Of a stretch of DNA of 64,000 nucleotides, positions 19,433 to 27,270 are shown piece by piece. The first letter of the stretch is position 1. Each line of letters begins with the position of its first letter. The DNA lies in assembly GCF_013364275.1 (NCBI RefSeq), contig NZ_CP054932.1:1-64000 (forward strand), written 5' to 3'. The translations under genes were made by a program, and so were the position numbers. Origin of the DNA: Actinomadura sp. NAK00032 (lineage in GTDB: Bacteria; Actinomycetota; Actinomycetes; Streptosporangiales; Streptosporangiaceae). Under the pieces are notes generated by a model. That model worked only from the letters and a program-made list of their open reading frames with translations, searched no databases and was not told where the DNA came from.

Positions 19433-21223
19433 TCAGCGGAGGGTGACGGTGAAGCGGTGCGGGCGGCTGGTGTTGCCGGACGGGTCGGTCGCGCGGTACT
19501 CGATGGTGTGGCGTCCCTTGCCGAGCTTGCCGTAGGTGAGGCCGTCGATGACGGTGCCGTTCGCGGTGAACAGCCAGGGGGCGGACGAGTCCGTCGGCCA
19601 GCCGAAGTAGTTGAACCAGCCGTCGCCGTCCACGCGGAACTCCGGGACGACCACGCCTGACCGGTCGTCCCGACCGGTCAGGCGCATGGTGAACGGGCCG
19701 TCGAAGACGTATTCGGGCGTGTGCCCTTGCACGACCCGCGCCGCCTTGGACAGCTCGTATGCCACCGCTGGACGTTCCGCGTCGATCGTCCACACCCGCC
19801 TCTTGGAGCCGACCCTGGCGACGAGCGTGTGCGTGCCTGCGCGCAGCCGGAACCGGCTGAGGTCGATGTCCCGGTCGCCGCCCGGTACGCGGCGGCCGTC
19901 GAGTTCCCAGCGCACCTTGGGGATGACGCGAAGCGGATGGGTCGTTTCCGCGAACACGACCGACTCGGCATTCACGGGCTGGTTGGTCGGCGTCGACGAG
20001 GTGAAGTCGACGGTGATGGTTGCCGGCGGTGTCCTCAGGCCGGTGTCCACCGTCCATGAGCGGGTCTGTGTGAGCGCGGCCGACGACCGTATGGCCGGGT
20101 CCCGGACGAAGCTGGTGGGGTCCGTGACGGTCACCGTGACCGTGTGCGTGCCCTTCTTGAGGCGCAGCCTGGACAGGTCGAGGTTGGAGCCCTTCCGCAC
20201 GGTTCTGCCGTCGACCGCCCATGCAACGGACAACTGGTGCCCGGCCGGATGCATCGTCTCCACCCACAGGACGCGGTCGTCGCCCACCGGAGTGTCCGTG
20301 GGGGTGTGCGCTTGGACGAGGCTGACTTTGCCCGATATCCGCTCGGTCATCTGCTCCCGCGCGACTTGGTCGTAGTAGTAGCCGAGCGTTTTCATCATCG
20401 AGTGCCGGCTCGGCCTCCATACGCCCTTACTGGAGTAGAGGCCGCCCTCGTAGCGTCCGATGGTGCCTCCGGCCTCGCTACGCTCACCCAGCCAGCGCCA
20501 CCACTTCCTCTTCTGCGCCTTCATCTCCTGCTCGGTAAGCAGCGTGTGATGGACGGACGCAGGCTCAGGACCGCTGTACGTCCCACCAGGCACGCCACGC
20601 TGGTAGTAGTCGTACTCGTCGTTCAGCCCGCCTAGCGAATGCCCGAGCTCGTGCGGGGCTATGAGAGCGGACATCGCGTTGCCACCGGATGCCGTCGCAT
20701 ACGTCCCGCCTGCACCGCCGTAGGTGTCGCTGTTGGCCAGCGCGAGGATCTGCCGGTTTCCTGCCGTCGCCCCTTGGACGAGATCCGCGTACGTCTTGGC
20801 CGCCACAGAGTCCATGACGAGAAGGCGCTGAATGCCGTCGTCTCGGCACCCGCTCCAGAACGCCATGTGCAGCGGTGTATTACGACGCCCCGACGACAGG
20901 TCCGGGTCGCAGCTCACCCCTGACTCAGCTGACGGGATCTCCACCGCGTACACGTTGATGTAGCTGCGATACGACTTGAACGGCTCGATCGTCCACAGGT
21001 CGTTCAGGTGCTTGGCGAGGTGCGTGCGGAACGTCGGCATGTCCGCCGGCGCGTAGCCGTCGCCCAGCACGATCAGGTTGAAGCGCTTGGCAGGATCACC
21101 GGTGACCTGGATCGGCACCACCGTTGCGTCCGCAGGGGCCGCCGCCCGCGCGGGCGCGGCGACCACCAACGGCAGAACCGTCACCGCTGCCGCGCTGATC
21201 ACGATCTTCTTGCCCGTCCACAT
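19433..21223 (-). CDS. Secreted M64 family (IgA-type) metallopeptidase
   Basis: 596 aa. The N-terminus has a Sec signal peptide (MWTGKKIVISAAAVTVLPLV, cleavage after AARA or APA around residue 29). The catalytic zinc motif HELGHSLGGLNDEY begins at His191, with Glu192 as the catalytic base and His195 as ligand; this extended HExGHxxxGLxDEY signature is specific to peptidase M64. After residue about 310 come two or three Ig-like beta domains (TDTPVGDDRVLWVETMHPAG, NQPVNAESVVFAETTHPLRV). The ATG at 21223 is preceded by GAGGAGG. Expected to be exported and to degrade extracellular protein. Confidence 0.9.
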   Translation of the reverse strand: MWTGKKIVISAAAVTVLPLVVAAPARAAAPADATVVPIQVTGDPAKRFNLIVLGDGYAPADMPTFRTHLAKHLNDLWTIEPFKSYRSYINVYAVEIPSAESGVSCDPDLSSGRRNTPLHMAFWSGCRDDGIQRLLVMDSVAAKTYADLVQGATAGNRQILALANSDTYGGAGGTYATASGGNAMSALIAPHELGHSLGGLNDEYDYYQRGVPGGTYSGPEPASVHHTLLTEQEMKAQKRKWWRWLGERSEAGGTIGRYEGGLYSSKGVWRPSRHSMMKTLGYYYDQVAREQMTERISGKVSLVQAHTPTDTPVGDDRVLWVETMHPAGHQLSVAWAVDGRTVRKGSNLDLSRLRLKKGTHTVTVTVTDPTSFVRDPAIRSSAALTQTRSWTVDTGLRTPPATITVDFTSSTPTNQPVNAESVVFAETTHPLRVIPKVRWELDGRRVPGGDRDIDLSRFRLRAGTHTLVARVGSKRRVWTIDAERPAVAYELSKAARVVQGHTPEYVFDGPFTMRLTGRDDRSGVVVPEFRVDGDGWFNYFGWPTDSSAPWLFTANGTVIDGLTYGKLGKGRHTIEYRATDPSGNTSRPHRFTVTLR

Positions 21224-21345
21224 GCGCAGACCTCCTCGGGAGGGGCGCACGCGGCAGCCGCGGTACGGCCGGACGCTGCGCCAGGCCCGTCCCACTGATC
21301 AAGCGGGACACGCCCGGATTATCGCCGGAGTATCCGAATTTGTCG

Positions 21346-22137
21346 CTACCGCTTGCCGCGCTGCCCGTCCGCGAGCCCCTCCGCGATGCGCTGCCCGCCC
21401 GCACGCCGCTGCACGGCCGCGGACAGGGCCGGCGCGACCCCGCCGAACCGGGCGCCGAGCCGCAGCCCGAGCGGCGCGACGTCGACCTCGGCGATGTTGC
21501 GCTCGACGGCCCGGATCGTCGCGCGCGCCACGTCCCGCGGAGACCGGGTCCCGACGCCCTTCGGCAGCGTCACACCGGCGTCCGCGAACATCCCCGCGTC
21601 CCGGATGAACCCGGGGAAAACGGTCGACACGCCGACGCCGTGCGGCCGCAGATCCTCGCGCAGGGCCAGGGCGAACCCCCGCATACCGAACTTCGTCGCG
21701 TTGTAGAGGGACGCGTGCCCGGACGCCGTCTTCCCGGACAGCGACGACACGAACACCAGATGCCCGCGGCCACGATCGGCCATCTGCGCGGCGGCGAGCT
21801 TTGCCATCACGATCGGGGCGCGCAGGTTGACGTCCAGCGTCCGGTCGATCTCGGTGATCGAGTAGTCGCTCAGCAGCCCGGACGCCGGCAGCGCCGCGTT
21901 CGCGACGAGCACGTCCACCCGCCCGGCCTCGTCGAGCAGCTTCTCCGCGGCACCGCGCTCGGCCAGGTCGGCGGCGATGGCGCGGCCGCCGAGCCGGTCG
22001 GCCAGCGGTTCCAGGACGTCCGTCCGCCGACCCGTCAGGACGACCCGGCCGCCCCGGTCGGCAAGCGCGCTCGCCAGCGCCTGCCCGATCCCGCCGGTCG
22101 CCCCGGTCACCAGGACGGTCGCTCCGCGCAGTTCCAT
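21346..22137 (-). CDS. Short-chain dehydrogenase/reductase (SDR)
   Basis: 263 aa classical SDR. NAD(P)-binding motif TGATGGIG is near residue 11. Substrate-region motifs are VANAALP, VSSLSGKTA and the active-site pair in SLYNATKFGMRGFALALRED (YxxxK). The fold continues with VSTVFPGFIRDAGMF. The presence of an Arg after the strand-2 region (TGRRTD) suggests NADP(H). Substrate unknown. I start at ATG 22137 (MELRGATVLVTG) because it matches family N-termini; no strong ribosome site is visible. Confidence 0.88.
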   Translation of the reverse strand: MELRGATVLVTGATGGIGQALASALADRGGRVVLTGRRTDVLEPLADRLGGRAIAADLAERGAAEKLLDEAGRVDVLVANAALPASGLLSDYSITEIDRTLDVNLRAPIVMAKLAAAQMADRGRGHLVFVSSLSGKTASGHASLYNATKFGMRGFALALREDLRPHGVGVSTVFPGFIRDAGMFADAGVTLPKGVGTRSPRDVARATIRAVERNIAEVDVAPLGLRLGARFGGVAPALSAAVQRRAGGQRIAEGLADGQRGKR

Positions 22138-22154
22138 CCCGAGATGATGGCGGA

Positions 22155-22364
22155 TCACAACCCGATGCGCCATAGCAGCAGGACGATCGACGACAGCACC
22201 AGGCCGGCCGTGCCGAGCGGTACGTCCCCCATCGCGATCAGCGCGGCGCAGGCGAGGGCGATGATCCCCGCGACCAGCACCAGCCCCCGGCTCCCGGACC
22301 GCCCCTCCTCCGGCGCGTCGCGCTCGAACTCGCGTTCCCAGCTCCGGAAGTCGTCCTCTGCCAT
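22155..22364 (-). CDS. Small two-helix membrane protein
   Basis: 69 aa: an acidic-basic N-terminus (MAEDDFRSWEREFERDAPEE) followed by two transmembrane segments, about LVLVAGIIALACAALIAM and GTAGLVLSSIVLLLWRIGL. Family not recognised. It lies 17 nt upstream of the SDR gene in the same direction and may be co-transcribed with it. Confidence 0.7.
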   Translation of the reverse strand: MAEDDFRSWEREFERDAPEEGRSGSRGLVLVAGIIALACAALIAMGDVPLGTAGLVLSSIVLLLWRIGL

Positions 22365-22572
22365 TGGCACTCCAGAAGGTCGTCCCCTCGGATTATGCGG
22401 CGCTCCGGACGTCCCGGCGAGGGACGGCACATCAGACGACCCGTCCGATAACGGTGAGCGGGGTGCGGACCGCCCGGCAACGGTTGCTAGGCTTCCAAGA
22501 ACCTGGGGGAAGCAGGCACTGATCCGTGATCCCCGGGTTTTGACTTCATAGTCGAGGTGAAGGGGTCCCACC

Positions 22573-22692
22573 GTGAAGAAGCTGCTCATTCTCGCCGTTG
22601 TCGCACTCGGCGGCTTCGCCGTCTGGCGCCGGATGCAGCAGGACCGCGCCGAGCTGGACCTGTGGACCGAGGCCACGTCGTCCGACAGCTGA
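22573..22692 (+). CDS. DLW-39 family protein
   Basis: Exactly 39 aa: a single N-terminal membrane segment (KKLLILAVVALGGFAVWRRM) followed by QQDRAELDLWTEATSSDS. The length and the invariant DLW tripeptide define the DLW-39 family, which is conserved in actinobacteria close to gyrA and the tRNA-Ile/tRNA-Ala genes; function unknown. GTG 22573 is preceded by AAGGGG. The gene is shorter than most gene-calling cut-offs and is easily missed. Confidence 0.9.
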   Translation: MKKLLILAVVALGGFAVWRRMQQDRAELDLWTEATSSDS

Positions 22693-22714
22693 CACGCCGA
22701 CGACAGGCCCCGGC

Positions 22715-23432
22715 GTGACCGAGGCGGCGCCGATCACCGTCGCCTGCATCGATCTCGCCGGGACCACCGTCGCGGACGGCGACACCGCCGAAACCGCCTT
22801 CGCCGAGGCGATCGCCACCCTGGGGATCGTCTCCGGCACGGCGGCGTTCGAGCGTGCCGCCGCCCGCTTCCACGACACGCGCGGCGAATCGGAGATCGGC
22901 GTTTTCCGCTCGCTCTTCGACGAGCCCCGCGCCCAGGCCGCGCACCTGGCGTTCGAGCGGTCCTACGGCCAGCTCATCGACCGGCGCGGCCTGGTTCCCG
23001 TGCCTGGAGCTGGGCGACGCCCTGCGCCGCCTCCGCTCCTCCGGCGTCCGCGTCTGCCTGCTCACCGGCTCCGGCCGCACCACGCAGGCCCGCATCATCG
23101 ACGCCCTCGGCTGGTGGGACCGCGCCGACTTGACGCTGTCCCCTGAGGACGTCCCCCGCGACCGCCCGTGGCCGGACCTCATCCTGACCGCCGCCCTCCG
23201 CCTGGGCGTGGACGACGTCCGCAACATCGCCGTGTGCGCCGCAACGGCCCCGGCCATCATCTCCGCCCGCCGCTCTGGCGCGTCCGTAGCCGCGGGCGTC
23301 CTCACCGGCCCCCACTCCCGCGACCGCCTCCGCACCGCCGGCGCGACCCACGTCCTCCCCACCATCGCCGACCTGCCCGCCCTCATCCTCCGCACCCCGG
23401 CCGATGCCACGCCCACCCCCGACCACGGGTAA
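22715..23432 (+). pseudogene. Phosphonatase-like HAD hydrolase, frameshifted
   Basis: The first part, from GTG 22715, encodes CIDLAGTTVADGDTAETAF (the HAD DxAGTT nucleophile motif of phosphonoacetaldehyde-hydrolase-like enzymes) up to about LIDRRGLVPVPGA. The continuation GDALRRLRSSGVRVCLLTGSG through WPDLILTAALRLGVDDVRN lies in the +1 frame. The switch is near 23010-23020 in a GGAGCTGGGCGACG context, and skipping one base restores a contiguous protein. Either this is a real one-base insertion and a pseudogene, or it is a sequencing error in a functional gene. Both halves keep good codon usage, so decay would be recent. Confidence 0.72.
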
Positions 23433-23450
23433 GCTTTGACCCGCCAACCC

Positions 23451-23523
23451 GGGGCCTTAGCTCAGTTGGTAGAGCACCGGCTTTGCAAGCCGGGTGTCAG
23501 GGGTTCGAATCCCCTAGGCTCCA
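23451..23523 (+). tRNA. tRNA-Ala (anticodon TGC)
   Basis: Acceptor GGGGCCT pairs with AGGCTCC, discriminator A; CCA is not encoded. The anticodon arm is CCGGC-TTTGCAA-GCCGG with TGC at 23484-23486. The T loop is GGGGTTCGAATCCCC. Confidence 0.97.
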
Positions 23524-23533
23524 CAAACCTAAG

Positions 23534-23564
23534 ACGCCCTCATCTCGATCACGGATGAGGGCGT
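23534..23564 (+). terminator. Hairpin after tRNA-Ala
   Basis: Perfect 10-bp arms ACGCCCTCAT and ATGAGGGCGT flank an 11-nt loop, 10 nt after the tRNA. There is no T run beyond two bases; a probable terminator. The rest of 23565-23748 is featureless. Confidence 0.65.
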
Positions 23565-23748
23565 TCGTGCAATTAGGTGCGGCCCGGAACAGCCGACTAG
23601 GCATGCTGCCGTCCCCAGCGGGGCTCCGACTCCGGGAAGACTCGTCGTGTCCGTGACGGTCGCCGGAGCGTGAGCTGAGGGCGTTGTTGACAGTGCCCCA
23701 CGGGTGTCACGGCTGCTCGGGCAACGTGAATGTCCTGGGGCGGGTGGC

Positions 23749-24132
23749 TCAGCCGGATTCTGCGAGCAGGTGGACGACGCCGGCCGGGTTCTTGATCCAG
23801 TGGGTTCTGGACTCCAGGTTGTGCAGTGGTTCTACCTCGTCACACGGGCGGATGCCGGTGCGGGCCAGTGCGGCCGTCGCCGCGTCCAGGTCATCGGTGT
23901 GGAGCTGCAACCACAGGTCGGGCTGGCTGTAGTTGTCGACGCAGTCCAGCCACAGCGTGTTGGGACCGAACCGCACCGAATGAGTTCTCGAGACGGTCGG
24001 GGCGTAGGAAACGTCCTCCTCTTCGACCTCGAAGCCCAGGGTGTCGCGGTAGAAGTCCACGGTGGCCTCGTACTGCGCCTTGGGGATCTTCATGGCGATG
24101 TTCAGGCCGGCGGTGAATTCAGGCTGGCTCAT
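23749..24132 (-). CDS. VOC family protein
   Basis: 127-aa single-domain vicinal oxygen chelate protein. It contains AQYEATVDFYRDTLGFEVEE, HSVRFGPNTLWLDCVDNYSQ and a C-terminal WIKNPAGVVHLLAESG. It is the third gene of a compact minus-strand operon SRPBCC - ArsR - VOC, overlapping the ArsR gene by 14 nt. Likely an accessory binding or lyase-type protein; substrate unknown. Confidence 0.82.
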   Translation of the reverse strand: MSQPEFTAGLNIAMKIPKAQYEATVDFYRDTLGFEVEEEDVSYAPTVSRTHSVRFGPNTLWLDCVDNYSQPDLWLQLHTDDLDAATAALARTGIRPCDEVEPLHNLESRTHWIKNPAGVVHLLAESG

Positions 24133-24487
24133 TGTCAGGTGGCTCCTTGGTCGAGTGGGTGTCCAGTGCGCGTTCCAGCGCGGTCAGCCGGTCATCCCAT
24201 CTGTTGGCGAGCGCGGCCAGCCATATCTGGGCCGCGCGGATGGGCGCTGGTTCCAACCGGTAGGGGTGGCGGCGGCCGACCGGTTCACCGGAGCTGATCA
24301 GGCCCGCTTCGGCGAGCTGATCGAGGTGCTTGGCCACTGCCTGCCGGCTGATCGGCAGCCGGCGCGCCAGATCGGTGACGGTCGCGGGTCCGGCGCGGGC
24401 GAGTTCGTCCAGCAGCGCCCGCCGGGTCGGATCGGTGAGCGCAGCGAATACCGCGACGGCCTGCTCCTGCGAATCAGGCGGCCGCAT
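24119..24487 (-). CDS. ArsR-type winged-helix repressor
   Basis: 122 aa. The winged-helix motif is FAALTDPTRRALLDELARAG, VTDLARRLPISRQAVAKHLD and AGLISSGEPVGRRHPYRLEP. There are no clustered cysteines, so it is the metal-independent subgroup that is usually paired with an SRPBCC protein. Start ATG 24487 overlaps the end of the SRPBCC gene by 14 nt, indicating translational coupling. It probably autoregulates through the palindrome at 24934-24953. Confidence 0.88.
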   Translation of the reverse strand: MRPPDSQEQAVAVFAALTDPTRRALLDELARAGPATVTDLARRLPISRQAVAKHLDQLAEAGLISSGEPVGRRHPYRLEPAPIRAAQIWLAALANRWDDRLTALERALDTHSTKEPPDNEPA

Positions 24488-24908
24488 CGAGGTAGGTCTC
24501 CAGGTCGGCGAGTTCTGCGGCCCATCCGTGGCTGTTGGACTCGTGGGCGGTCCGGGCAACCTGGTCGGCGGCCTGGATGAACCCGCTCTCCACCAGACGC
24601 AGCCGGGTGCCCTCCGCTATGGGCTCCAGAGTGAAGGTCACGAGCGTCCGGGGCGCTTCATCCCCCCGCCAACCCTCGATCGGCCACGTGAACGCCAAAC
24701 GGTGCGGTGGATCCACGATCGTGATCGTGGCGACGGATTCTTGGTCGAGGTCATCCCAGCGGAAGTACGCTCGCCCGCCGGGCCGCAGATCGATCTCAGC
24801 TACCGAGCCGAACCATTGCGACAGCCCTTCGGCGGTGGTCAGCGCGGCCCACACCCGCTCGACGGGGTGCCGCAGCACCGTCTCGCGTTCGATCCTGTCC
24901 GGAATCAC
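24474..24908 (-). CDS. SRPBCC domain protein (AHSA1-like)
   Basis: 144 aa START/SRPBCC ligand-binding fold: IERETVLRHPVERVWAALTT, GLSQWFGSVAEIDLRPGG, GTRLRLVESGFIQ. I place the start at GTG 24908 because GAAGGAG precedes it by about 8 nt; the in-frame ATG codons at 24941/24944 lie inside the operator palindrome. Such proteins bind hydrophobic or aromatic ligands. The conserved pairing with an ArsR repressor suggests it senses or buffers the inducer. Confidence 0.85.
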   Translation of the reverse strand: MIPDRIERETVLRHPVERVWAALTTAEGLSQWFGSVAEIDLRPGGRAYFRWDDLDQESVATITIVDPPHRLAFTWPIEGWRGDEAPRTLVTFTLEPIAEGTRLRLVESGFIQAADQVARTAHESNSHGWAAELADLETYLDAAA

Positions 24909-24919
24909 ATCCGCGCTCC

Positions 24920-24967
24920 TTCGCAACCCATGAGTTGCCATCATGATGGCAACCTAACGGTTGCGAA
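24920..24967. promoter_or_regulatory. Nested palindromic operator of the SRPBCC-ArsR-VOC operon
   Basis: A perfect 20-bp palindrome with arms GTTGCCATCA / TGATGGCAAC (24934-24953) is nested in an outer inverted repeat TTCGCAACC (24920-24928) / GGTTGCGAA (24959-24967). It lies just upstream of the operon's GTG start. The likely ligand is the operon's own ArsR repressor (inference). Confidence 0.7.
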
Positions 24968-25085
24968 GGGTTTCGTGCAAACTCGCGCCGCCGCAACGCG
25001 CGATCAATCCACGACATGGGGCGCGGAGAAGGCAGGGCCGATATTCGAGGGCGTCGAGGTCAACGCGGAGACTAGAACGGTTCGT

Positions 25086-25586
25086 ATGACCGCCTTCTCC
25101 TGCGCCCGGTGCCGTGTCCGGCTCACACCCGACCTGGTGGAGTTGCCCGCCGTTCCAGAAGCTTCGCGCGACTACGAGGGGCGTGACCCGGAGACGCGAC
25201 GAGCGCCGTCAACGGTGCCGCGCGGACACTATGCGATCGAACACGAGCCGTGGGGAGCCCCATACGTGCCGCATCCGGATCAGGAGTCGGATGTAATAGC
25301 GCAACCGCGGGGCCTCATGACGAGCGACAACGGGGTGCTCGTGGTGTCCGCCGGCCAGCGGAACAACATCGTGATCCATCCTTTGGACGCTGCCAGTCTT
25401 CAGCCATTGCCCAAGGGGGAGAACGGTATTGGCTGTTGTGGCCCGGCGGGAAACTCCGGCCTCAATCGCGCCTGTACGTGCGGAGCACCAGTCGCAACGC
25501 TTGCCGCCGACTGCTACGGGCCCTATGAACTGCATCTGGACCCTCTACGTGTGTACGCCGTCGATCCAGGTACCTCAGACGGGTGA
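25086..25586 (+). CDS. Hypothetical protein with putative zinc-binding cysteines
   Basis: 166 aa. Cysteine pairs occur at FSCARCRV near the N-terminus and GIGCCGPAG plus RACTCGAPV in the C-terminal third, suggesting a zinc ribbon. The centre contains SAGQRNNIVIHPLDA. Family not recognised. No ribosome site is visible; TAGAAC 7 nt before the ATG could be a weak leaderless -10. Confidence 0.6.
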   Translation: MTAFSCARCRVRLTPDLVELPAVPEASRDYEGRDPETRRAPSTVPRGHYAIEHEPWGAPYVPHPDQESDVIAQPRGLMTSDNGVLVVSAGQRNNIVIHPLDAASLQPLPKGENGIGCCGPAGNSGLNRACTCGAPVATLAADCYGPYELHLDPLRVYAVDPGTSDG

Positions 25587-25601
25587 TTACCGGCGGCATC
25601 G

Positions 25602-26005
25602 CTAAATCTGACGGATCGTGCCGGTTGTGTGCCTGGTTTGGGCTTGGTGTGATTTGCGGGCGAGGTGGAGGTCGCGGGCCATGTGGGCGCGTCGTAGGCC
25701 GTGTGAGCGTAGGTAGCGGAGATCCTCGGCGGTGTCGTGACATGAGTTGGACGTGGAAGTAGCCGTCGCGAAGAGACGCGCGCCGGGCAGAGTCCTGCCA
25801 GGGGCCGAGGGCTGCCGGAGCTTGGCCGACCAGTACCCGGCTCCTACGACGAGCATGGTCGCGAACATTGTGAAGCCCGTCAGATTCGTTGCCGTCATCA
25901 GCAGGCCGATAACGCCGAACCAGAACACGGCCTGCAACGGAAGGTTGACCAGCTCTAACCAAGCCAGACGTCACGCGGCACGCGAGGCGGGACGATGACG
26001 TCCAT
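25602..26005 (-). pseudogene. Probable frameshifted small membrane protein
   Basis: From ATG 26005 the frame reads MDVIVPPRVPRDVWLG and stops. In the next frame, WLELVNLPLQAVFWFGVIGL and LMTATNLTGFTMFATMLVVG continue as a plausible two-helix membrane protein that runs to 25602. The two frames meet around 25950-25965 and join sensibly if one base is lost or two are gained. Without a homologue I cannot exclude that only the downstream part (from TTG 25937) is a gene. Confidence 0.33.
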
Positions 26006-26026
26006 GGTGACGAAGGAGGGTTCGGG

Positions 26027-26764
26027 TCAGTGGCGGCCCAGGACGCAGAATTCGTTGCCTTCTGTGTCGGCCATGACCATCCACGGGACTTTGCCCTGGC
26101 CCAGGTCGATGTCGGTGGCGCCGAGCGTGCGGAGTCGGGCTACCTCGGCCTCCTTGGCGTCCATGGGTTCCGGGAAGAGGTCGACGTGGATGCGGTTCCA
26201 CCATGCCCTCTCGTCGGGCTTGCGCAGGAACTCCAGGTAGGGGCCGGTGCCTTCGGCTGAGCGCAGTACCGCGTGTTTGTCGGTGACCTCGAGCAGCGTC
26301 CAGTTCAGTGCCTCGTCCCAGAACTGGGCCATGGCGCGCGGGTCCGCACAGTCGACTACTACGGCGGCGATCGGTCCGGTGTCCCGGGTGGATTCGCGGG
26401 GCTCCAGCACGCAGAAGACGTTGCCCTCTGGGTCGGCCAGTACCTTCCAAGGGACGTCGCCCTGGCCTACGTCGGCGGGGGTCGCGCCGAGTTCCGTCAG
26501 GTGCGCGACCATCTCCGCCTGGTGGGCCTCGGAGGTGGTGGCGAGGTCGAGGTGCACGCGGTACTTCACCGTTTCGGGGTCCGGGACGGCGACGAAATCT
26601 ATGTAGAAGGCGGCGGGGTCTGGCCACTTGAAGCCCTTGGGCTCAAGGTTGGTGACACCGGGACCCTCGCTGGAGACGTCCCAGCCGAGCGCCTCCGCCC
26701 AGAACTGGCCGAGGGCCGAGTCGTCCCCAGCCTTGAAGTTCACCTGTACGAGTCGCAGTGCCAT
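26027..26764 (-). CDS. Tandem-domain VOC/glyoxalase-like protein
   Basis: 245 aa with two successive VOC domains. Domain 1 (1-120) has VQVNFKAGDDSALGQFWAEA and PWKVLADPEGNVFCVLEPR. Domain 2 (125-245) has VVDCADPRAMAQFWDEALNW and PWMVMADTEGNEFCVLGRH. The repeated PWxVxADxEGNxFCVL ending shows internal duplication. ATG 26764 (MALRLVQV) is preferred to the ATG at 26776. Binding function and ligand unknown. Confidence 0.85.
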   Translation of the reverse strand: MALRLVQVNFKAGDDSALGQFWAEALGWDVSSEGPGVTNLEPKGFKWPDPAAFYIDFVAVPDPETVKYRVHLDLATTSEAHQAEMVAHLTELGATPADVGQGDVPWKVLADPEGNVFCVLEPRESTRDTGPIAAVVVDCADPRAMAQFWDEALNWTLLEVTDKHAVLRSAEGTGPYLEFLRKPDERAWWNRIHVDLFPEPMDAKEAEVARLRTLGATDIDLGQGKVPWMVMADTEGNEFCVLGRH

Positions 26765-26880
26765 GCCGCCGATCATAAGGCCGTCATGGAGGGAACCCCA
26801 TGGTCAAGCACGTCGAACTCCCCGCCGGACGGCTCGCTCGGCCCCCCTGCCCCGAACCGGCGGCACTCGAGGGCGGAAGC

Positions 26881-27138
26881 CTGATCGGCTATGCCTGGGT
26901 GTCGACCGGCAGACCGCCGCGCTGGAGGCGGACGGGTGCGCCTGGGCCGGTGACAACGCTCGTGGTGCCGTTGCTGGACTGCCTCGGCCGCTCCCTGCAG
27001 GACCTGATCTTGATTGTCGCCGGGCTCCGCCAGCGTGGCATCGGATTTCGCAGCCTGTACGAGGCGATCGACACCACCACGCCCGGCGGCCGCCTGGCCT
27101 TCCACGTCTTCGCCGCCCTGGCCGGATTCGTCCGCTAA
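26881..27138 (+). pseudogene. Serine recombinase (resolvase/invertase) remnant
   Basis: Fragments of a Tn3-type resolvase catalytic domain: LIGYAWVSTG in one frame, then in another frame RQTAALEADGCAWAGDNARG, then back to LGRSLQDLILIVAGLRQRG and FRSLYEAIDTTTPGGRLAFH. The central catalytic and dimer region is shortened (the usual WRLDRLGRS is reduced to CLGRS). The C-terminal helix-turn-helix is absent, the frame stopping after AALAGFVR. It is a decayed trace of a mobile element; no inverted repeats or target duplication are visible nearby. Confidence 0.72.
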
Positions 27139-27270
27139 CTCATCGTGAAAGGCAGCCGCTAGGGCCAGGACGCAGCCCGAGCACGGGGAAGGGGCTCGGC
27201 GGTGTTGAGGAGAATCGTCCTGGCGCGACGCACGGGGGGACGAGCAGCTTTTAGCGCCGGGCCCGTTGGC

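Noticed and set aside
26800-27254. Two open frames (about 112 and 208 codons) as intact genes
   Set aside because: They are pieces of the decayed resolvase read in different frames, with unrelated sequence before and after.
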